Positions 59,595 to 64,000 of a DNA stretch of 64,000 nucleotides are shown one piece after another. Below the pieces are notes generated by a model. The model was not told the DNA's origin and ran no database searches. It was given only the letters and a program-made list of their open reading frames with translations. How positions within the stretch are numbered: the stretch's first letter is position 1; each line of letters begins with the position of its first letter. Both the position numbers and the translations under genes were made by a program. The stretch is taken from contig LR990067.1 of NCBI GenBank assembly GCA_905147135.1, forward strand, positions 1,178,001 to 1,242,000, read 5' to 3'. Source of the DNA: Blastobasis lacticolella (lineage: Eukaryota > Arthropoda > Insecta > Lepidoptera > Blastobasidae).

Positions 59595-59774
59595 GAAGCT
59601 TGTCTAAGCTGAAATGACGCGCCCCACTACTTAATTAGTTGATTTCGATGTGTGAGTGCAAATATTAATAACGACACTTCATCTGTGTGGGAGCGTCGAC
59701 CGCTCCAATCGAACGACGCGTTCTCACACCAATTACAACGGCATTTGTATAGTCATTTCAGCTTAGACGAGCTT
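59595..59774 (-). mobile_element. MITE-1, copy 4 (diverged)
   Basis: GAAGCTTGTCTAAGCTGAAA, TGACGCGCCCCACTACTTAA at the left, and GTCATTTCAGCTTAGACGAG, CTT at the right, with TA on both sides. The interior (TGATTTCGATGTGTGAGTGC, TCATCTGTGTGGGAGC) is inverted relative to copies 1-3. Termini differ at several positions, so this may be a sister subfamily. Confidence 0.7.
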
Positions 59775-59903
59775 TACTTTTGTTGACGAGTAGCCCGATA
59801 TTTCGACACAGTTGCATGCATCATGGTCAACAAAGGTACGCGGTAGGATACCCGGAACATACCCTTAAAATGTGTGATAATAACCGCGATAGTTTAAATC
59901 ATT

Positions 59904-60129
59904 ATCTATTGAGGTGTTTGTTTTTCCAAGCCTTCCATTCACATTTGCACTGCCACAGATACAATTTTCGTAGAAACTGTAAATTTTTTCGACCACTTTC
60001 ACACAGAGCGAACACGTGTTTCCGACAATAGTGCGTTTTGTCTCCCAAATTGTTTGTGGACACAATATCAATGAGAAATTCAGGTGTCAACACTGATGTT
60101 TGGGTGTCAATGTCAACAATGGTCGCCAT
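59904..60129 (-). CDS. Unrecognised minus-strand open frame (75 codons)
   Basis: ATG at 60127-60129 in a fair context (GCATCAATGG). The frame reads MATIVDIDTQTSVLTPEFLI, DIVSTNNLGDKTHYCRKHVF, ALCESGRKN and on. It contains several Cys and His residues. An overlapping frame reads NTCSLCVKVVEKIYSFYENC, a CxxC...F...C pattern reminiscent of the distal half of insect ZAD zinc fingers, but the proximal half is absent. Could be a first exon, a decayed gene or chance; no repeat family covers it. Confidence 0.25.
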
Positions 60130-60412
60130 TGATGCGACGAAGATAACGAAGTTGTAAAATCATTAACGAAGGTGGCGCTTTGTGTTTACGAGTTACAACT
60201 TAGTTGTAATATTATTATGTATTTGTGCATTGTTGTTGCAATAGTTGTTTTTAAACGTTCAGTTCCCACGTTGTGATGCTATGAATCATTTAACTTAGAA
60301 GCTATAAGTGATGGACAAGAGTGGTCTAGATTCTACGTAGATTACGTTACTTAGGTACCTTTATACAAATTACTGTTTATCAGATGTTATTGTTCCCTAT
60401 AAATGTGATAAA
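60130..60412. other. Unassigned stretch
   Basis: AT-rich; AACGAAGTTGTAAAATC and ACGAGTTACAACTTAGTTG form a weak local repeat. Could hold a promoter for the frame at 59904-60129. Confidence 0.3.
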
Positions 60413-60414
60413 AA

Positions 60415-60497
60415 TAATCATTTTCGCGTTAATATACCGGCCCGCGCGCGTGGGCCCGGGCCCGCCTTGACCCTGATCTAGCTTCTGGCAGATCAGT
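60415..60497 (-). mobile_element. SINE-B 3' fragment, copy 11
   Basis: AATCATTTTCGCGTTAATAT, CCCGGGCCCGCCTTGACCCT and GGCAGATCAG. Confidence 0.55.
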
Positions 60498-60592
60498 AGG
60501 CTAATTATGTAACCCTGTTGCTAACAATTCTGCGATTACGTTTGATCGATGTAATAGTTTTAGTTTATGGCAATGGAACTTGAAAATTTTGG
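60498..60592 (+). mobile_element. MITE-3 partial copy 5
   Basis: TAGGCTAATTATGTAACCCT, GTTGCTAACAATTCTGCGAT and ATGGCAATGGAACTT match MITE-3 with the TTTCAATNATTGAAA core deleted. Confidence 0.5.
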
Positions 60593-60621
60593 AAAACTTG
60601 GATATGTTTTTCCATTTATAT

Positions 60622-60705
60622 TTATAACACTGCGATCTCCAACCCGCCTGTCAAGCGTGGAGATTATGGCAACAACCTCACCTTTCGTTGGAGAGGCTGA
60701 TAATG
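60622..60705 (+). repeat. Repeat C fragment, copy 12
   Basis: TTATAACACTGCGATCTCCA, ACCCGCCTGTCAAGCGTGGA, GATTATGGCAACAACCTCAC and TGGAGAGGCTGATAATGATT. Confidence 0.6.
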
Positions 60706-60709
60706 ATTA

Positions 60710-61570
60710 TAATTATTAGTCTGGATTACGCAACAAGGTCCAGTTCGTTTATCGATCCATCTGTTTTAAAAATCCGTCCAAAGATTTTCGAATTCGGAAA
60801 CGGAACCTGCGATGCGTGCGCGCTTCCAATTTTAATCTTTTTTTTCTGCATGAAGCGCACTATCTCTCTCCCTCGCGTGGGAGGTGTATATAGCTATCTC
60901 TGTCGCCGGGGGTGAGCTCGGGGGCGTACAAACGCCAGATGTTTAGTACGGTGCCTTTTTTTTTTAAATTTTATTCGTTTTTTTTTCTGATTTCTCGATT
61001 CGGTCTCGGCCCGAACAATGGCCAGCGGGACTCTTGAAAGATTTTAGAAGACATGTGGCCGATGGTTCTGCCAGGTAGGGTATGAGGCTGTGTTCGTGTC
61101 GGTGATTGCTTATTTATTCTAAATAATAAATAAGTTGGATATGATTCTATTGCCGCGTATTTTATGAAATAACCGACAAAATTTATAAAAAAAAATTAAA
61201 TTTTAAATGCCAAAATATTCCTCCTCCGTTTGTATTCCTCCTACCTATCTGAGGGTCTTGACCTGTGTTCCCATAATGCTGTCACGGATAAAGGTAACGC
61301 CATTTTCCCCTGCCCTCAGCACAGTGCCCCTGTAAAGTTCACCTCCCACCAGGGCCCGGGGTCCGCCTTGACCCTGATCAGGGACATCTGTTATCAGGAG
61401 GATTTAATCCTTACTATATGGTATTTAATATTTAATTTGTACAATAAGTTCGTAAATTCGCTTGCGTTTGTAGATCTGCCAACTCCTCCTAAACCAATAA
61501 ACTGAGTTTGATGTGATTTTCATTGTCATTGAGATAATTTCTTCCGGAAGGTCTATACATATTTATAACC
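60710..61570. other. Unassigned stretch
   Basis: Short open frames only. GGGGTCCGCCTTGACCCTGA at about 61360 is a small SINE-B-like piece. T-runs at 60955-60985. Confidence 0.35.
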
Positions 61571-61587
61571 TAACCGACAGAAAAAGT

Positions 61588-61753
61588 TCTCGAGTCGCGA
61601 CCACGTATCGGAAGACGCACTGTGGGTAGGTGGACCAACGACCTGGTAAGGATCGTAGGTACCAGCTGGATGCGGAAAGCACAGAACCGGCCGCCGTAGA
61701 GCCTATACCCAGCAGTGGGTGTCTTCTGGCTGATATGATGATGATGATGATGA
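61588..61753 (+). mobile_element. RTE-like LINE 3' end with 13-bp TSD
   Basis: TGGGTAGGTGGACCAACGAC, CAGCTGGATGCGGAAAGCAC, CCTATACCCAGCAGTGGGTG, TCTTCTGGCTGATATGATGA plus further TGATGA. It is flanked by exact CGACAGAAAAAGT at 61575-61587 and 61754-61766. Same family as 32426-32579, with an extra GCCCAGCAGTGGG ending. The coding frame is disrupted. Confidence 0.85.
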
Positions 61754-61849
61754 CGACAGAAAAAGTCTGATTACCCCCGACCAAGTTTCGTTATACTCAA
61801 ATATTTTCTTAACTACATAACTGATTTTAATGAAACGAAGCTAAAAACC

Positions 61850-61990
61850 ATCCCAATTAAACTGCCTTTCACATAGAGTAAGCCGCGTCCAAAACAGTCC
61901 ATCCGTTCAGTAGCTACGATGCCACATACAGACACACATCGCCACAGATACGCACATCAAAGTTATAACACCCCTCTTTTTTCGTCAGAG
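61850..61990 (-). repeat. Repeat H, copy 4
   Basis: ACTGCCTTTCACATAGAGTA, AGCCGCGTCCAAAACAGTCC, ATCCGTTCAGTAGC, AGTTATAACACCCCTCTTTT. Confidence 0.55.
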
Positions 61991-62004
61991 GTTAATTATA
62001 AAAA

Positions 62005-62365
62005 ATAATCATCTTGGCGCGTTACTGTCCCGGTTGTGCTCTCGAGAACGAGGACCCGGGGTCCGCCTTGACCATGATCCAGGATTTGGCGATCAGGTAA
62101 TTACAGTGGAGCGACTACCATTTGACCTCCGTCACCCTGCTACCAGGGGAACCTGACTAGATTGGATCATGGTTACAAATTCAGTTGCCTCAATTTGCAG
62201 GTTTCATCACAATGTTTTCTCTCGCCGTAAGAGCGTCGGTTAGTATTCAACTAATGTACATAACTCAGAAAAGAGTCATTGGTACATGGCTTTGGCGGGA
62301 TTCGAACCCGGTACCTCACGCTTACGAGTTGGATACTCGACCGCCCGGCTACCGACGTCTTGGGT
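62005..62365 (-). mobile_element. SINE-B, copy 12 (near full length)
   Basis: ATCATCTTGGCGCGTTACTG through CGGGATTCGAACCCGGTACC, TCACGCTTACGAGTTGG, to CGGCTACCGACG. B-box and GGTACC intact. Closest relative is 47045-47395. Confidence 0.85.
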
Positions 62366-62930
62366 TAATTATACATGCATAGTTTCACAGAGAAACCCCG
62401 AGAACACCCGAGCGAAGCCAGGCGGGTCGCCATTGAAATAATAGTGCCAAAAGAAAATATAACCAGAACCAGCCCAATATGAATACAACAATAAGACCAA
62501 AGACAATTTGGCGGATAGCACATCTGTGTAGGTGCGCAAAACAAATAACCAATATAGAACAACCACAGACTATGCCGAGGCATCATTCCCACGAGTCACC
62601 CTTGCCACCTCCGTAATTCAGAAAAAAAAATAAGAAAAAAAAGGCGCCCGCATGTAAAGTCAGAACATCTGTCCCCCTGTAAATACTGCGATGAGCTGTC
62701 TCTTTCTCCCGCACGGTGTTCGTGATAAGTCCTTCTCTTTCGCTCGTACGTTAAGTCAGGTATGCAGGTTATGATGAACTTGTTTCTATACGTTTAAATG
62801 GATAAATAGTATCTAATTTCGTTCCATTACAGTTTTTACTTAAAACGAAATCGGAAGAGCGATCTGTAAGCTAATCGATTTTTAAAGATATCGATCTTAG
62901 GATAGAATAGGTAATAGATCATTATTCATC
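62366..62930. other. Unassigned stretch
   Basis: Mixed composition. ACTGATTTTAATGAAACGAA-type F 3' sequence lies upstream; nothing recognisable here. Confidence 0.35.
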
Positions 62931-63019
62931 ATGGCGTTATTGTGCTTTCGCCTTGACTATGATCCAGGATTTGGCAGATCAGGTAATGACTGCAGGTGAA
63001 ACGACAGCAATTCATTTAT

Positions 63020-63330
63020 TTTTGCCAGGTGGTTGGACTCTCTCAAGCTTGAGGACTCCGCCCAGGTGAGTACCACCGCCTTATCTATTTCTGAGGCCAA
63101 GCTACAATGCTTGCGTTGTTGTATTCCGGTTTGAAAGATAAGGTAGCCAGCGCAATTACAGGCATGAGGCATTTCATCTTGGACTACGTCAGTGACAACG
63201 CACCTGCGGTTCTGCATTTTTGTTGCCTGCAACCTAAAATGCATGAATCGTACATGTTATGGGTGACAGTTACTATTAACCATCATGTGGGCTGTCTGTT
63301 CGATTCTCACGACGTAGCATAAAAGAAAAT
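63020..63330 (+). repeat. Repeat E, copy 4 (longest)
   Basis: CTCTCAAGCTTGAGGACTCC, GAGTACCACCGCCTTATCTA, AGGCATGAGGCATTTCATCT, CACCTGCGGTTCTGCATTTT, GTTGCCTGCAACCTAAAATG, TTATGGGTGACAGTTACTAT and GACGTAGCATAAAAGAAAA. Confidence 0.6.
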
Positions 63331-63390
63331 TGTAGTAAAGTTGTCACATATAACTAACCTCAGTGAGCCAGGGGAATCTGACCAGATTTG

Positions 63391-63486
63391 AGATCTCCAC
63401 AAAGGCCGGTCTTGTGCCCTCCGCATCCAGCTGGTACCTGCGATCTTTACCGGGTCGTCGGTCAACCTTGTGGGATGCCTACCCAC
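63391..63486 (-). repeat. RTE-like LINE 3' end, inverted, inside SINE-B
   Basis: GAGATCTCCACAAAGGCCGG, CTCCGCATCCAGCTGGTACC, GATCTTTACCGGGTCGTCGG, GGGATGCCTACCCAC. AGATT occurs on both sides, consistent with a short target duplication. Confidence 0.7.
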
Positions 63487-63564
63487 AGATTGGATCATGG
63501 TTGCGCTTTCAGTTGCATTGAATGTGCAGGTTTCCTCGCGATGTTTCCCTTACGCTTTGCGTGA

Positions 63565-63820
63565 CGTGGCGTTTCAGTATTTGTGCTACTTTTTATTGCG
63601 ATGATGTTTGAAAATTATAAGAACTCTCTCAGAAATAGAACGAAGAGGCGTAAGGAAATCCTTTTCAAAAGTTCCTCGCCGTTGCCAGCGTACGACTTCG
63701 TGGAAGTTCCTTGTTACTTTGCATCAAAAGTAGGCTAGAAGTATGCCTTTCAGTAGAAACGGTGTCGACTTAAGTTGGCTTCCTAAGTCTTATTCGCTAT
63801 TGGGATGCGTTACGAAACAA
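63565..63820. other. Unassigned stretch
   Basis: No feature supported. Confidence 0.3.
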
Positions 63821-63827
63821 GAACACA

Positions 63828-63928
63828 GTCAAAGTTAGAGAGAGGTATGGCATAGAGGGATATCCTATTCGAATTGGAACCGCCCTGCCTTAGAAAGTAC
63901 CTCCACCTTACAGAATATCGCAGACAGG
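63828..63928 (+). repeat. Repeat D 5' part, copy 8
   Basis: GAGAGAGGTATGGCATAGAG, GGATATCCTATTCGAATTGG and GTACCTCCACCTTACAGAAT. Stops where SINE-B begins. Confidence 0.6.
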
Positions 63929-63931
63929 CAA

Positions 63932-64000
63932 TGGCCATCTTGGCGTTAACATCCCGGTTGTGCTTTCGTGCTGACCATAATCCAGAATTTTTCAGATCAG
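63932..64000 (-). mobile_element. SINE-B, copy 14, cut by window end
   Basis: GGCCATCTTGGCGTTAACAT, CCCGGTTGTGCTTTCGTGCT, GACCATAATCCAGAATTTTT, CAGATCAG; continues beyond the window. Confidence 0.65.

Larger units (their letters stand above)
62935..63560 (-). mobile_element. SINE-B copy 13, interrupted twice
   Basis: Three blocks in order: 62944-63000 (CTTGACTATGATCCAGGATT, GGCAGATCAGGTAATGA), 63357-63390 (ACCTCAGTGAGCCAGGGGAA, TCTGACCAGATT) and 63487-63560 (AGATTGGATCATGGTTGCGC, ATGTGCAGGTTTCCTCGCGA). Repeat E fills the first gap and an RTE-like tail the second. Confidence 0.7.

Noticed and set aside
1..64000. CRISPR arrays, bacterial operons, prophage
   Set aside because: No regularly spaced identical repeats, no ribosome-binding sites with tandem genes, and abundant eukaryotic retroelements throughout.
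1..64000. Endogenous viral or LTR-retrovirus genes
   Set aside because: No gag/pol/env-type frames or LTR pairs with primer-binding sites were recognised; the only RT with catalytic motifs is Penelope-like.

Overview
This window is eukaryotic nuclear DNA that reads as intron or intergenic sequence from a moth or butterfly (Lepidoptera). The base composition is moderately AT-rich. There are no bacterial-style operons and no long host open frames. The interspersed repeats are of kinds I associate with lepidopteran genomes: tRNA-Gly-headed SINEs, a poly-A repeat ending 'GCTTGCCTGTTTGCC', 3' ends tailed with TGA/GAT triplets, and foldback MITEs. The species cannot be read from the sequence. Family names below are descriptive labels I assigned, because no database could be searched.

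Host coding sequence is almost absent. The best candidates are two short plus-strand exons at 26035-26087 (53 nt) and 45233-45340 (108 nt, His-rich product). Both have acceptor and donor sites, and their reading phases are compatible. If they belong to one gene, a 19-kb intron separates them. That intron holds a Penelope-like retroelement and dozens of other repeats. Decayed copies of the second exon's acceptor region sit just upstream of it (44389-45232), and a GT-rich minisatellite follows its donor. I do not recognise the gene. A weaker minus-strand open frame lies at 59904-60129.

The most complete mobile element is the Penelope-like element at 40345-43008. It has a 5'-truncated reverse transcriptase plus GIY-YIG endonuclease frame carrying one frameshift. 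An 802-bp inverted copy of its own 3' part sits at the 5' end, followed outward by a 37-bp extension and a candidate 13-bp target duplication.

The remainder is a nested mosaic of these families: SINE-Gly and SINE-B (tRNA-headed); a 5S rRNA-derived SINE; repeat C (TGA-tailed); repeat D (poly-A tailed, with a conserved open frame); repeat F (pyrimidine-rich core); repeats E, G, H, I and J; truncated LINE ends, several with exact target duplications; and at least ten inverted-repeat DNA element families. Nesting is frequent. Two TA-flanked MITEs entered SINE-B copies at the same GGTACC of the tRNA-like head, in opposite relative orientation. An 8-bp-TSD element entered another tRNA-like SINE head. 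Two different MITEs entered one repeat F copy. A LINE tail entered a MITE. The window's right edge cuts a further SINE-B copy.
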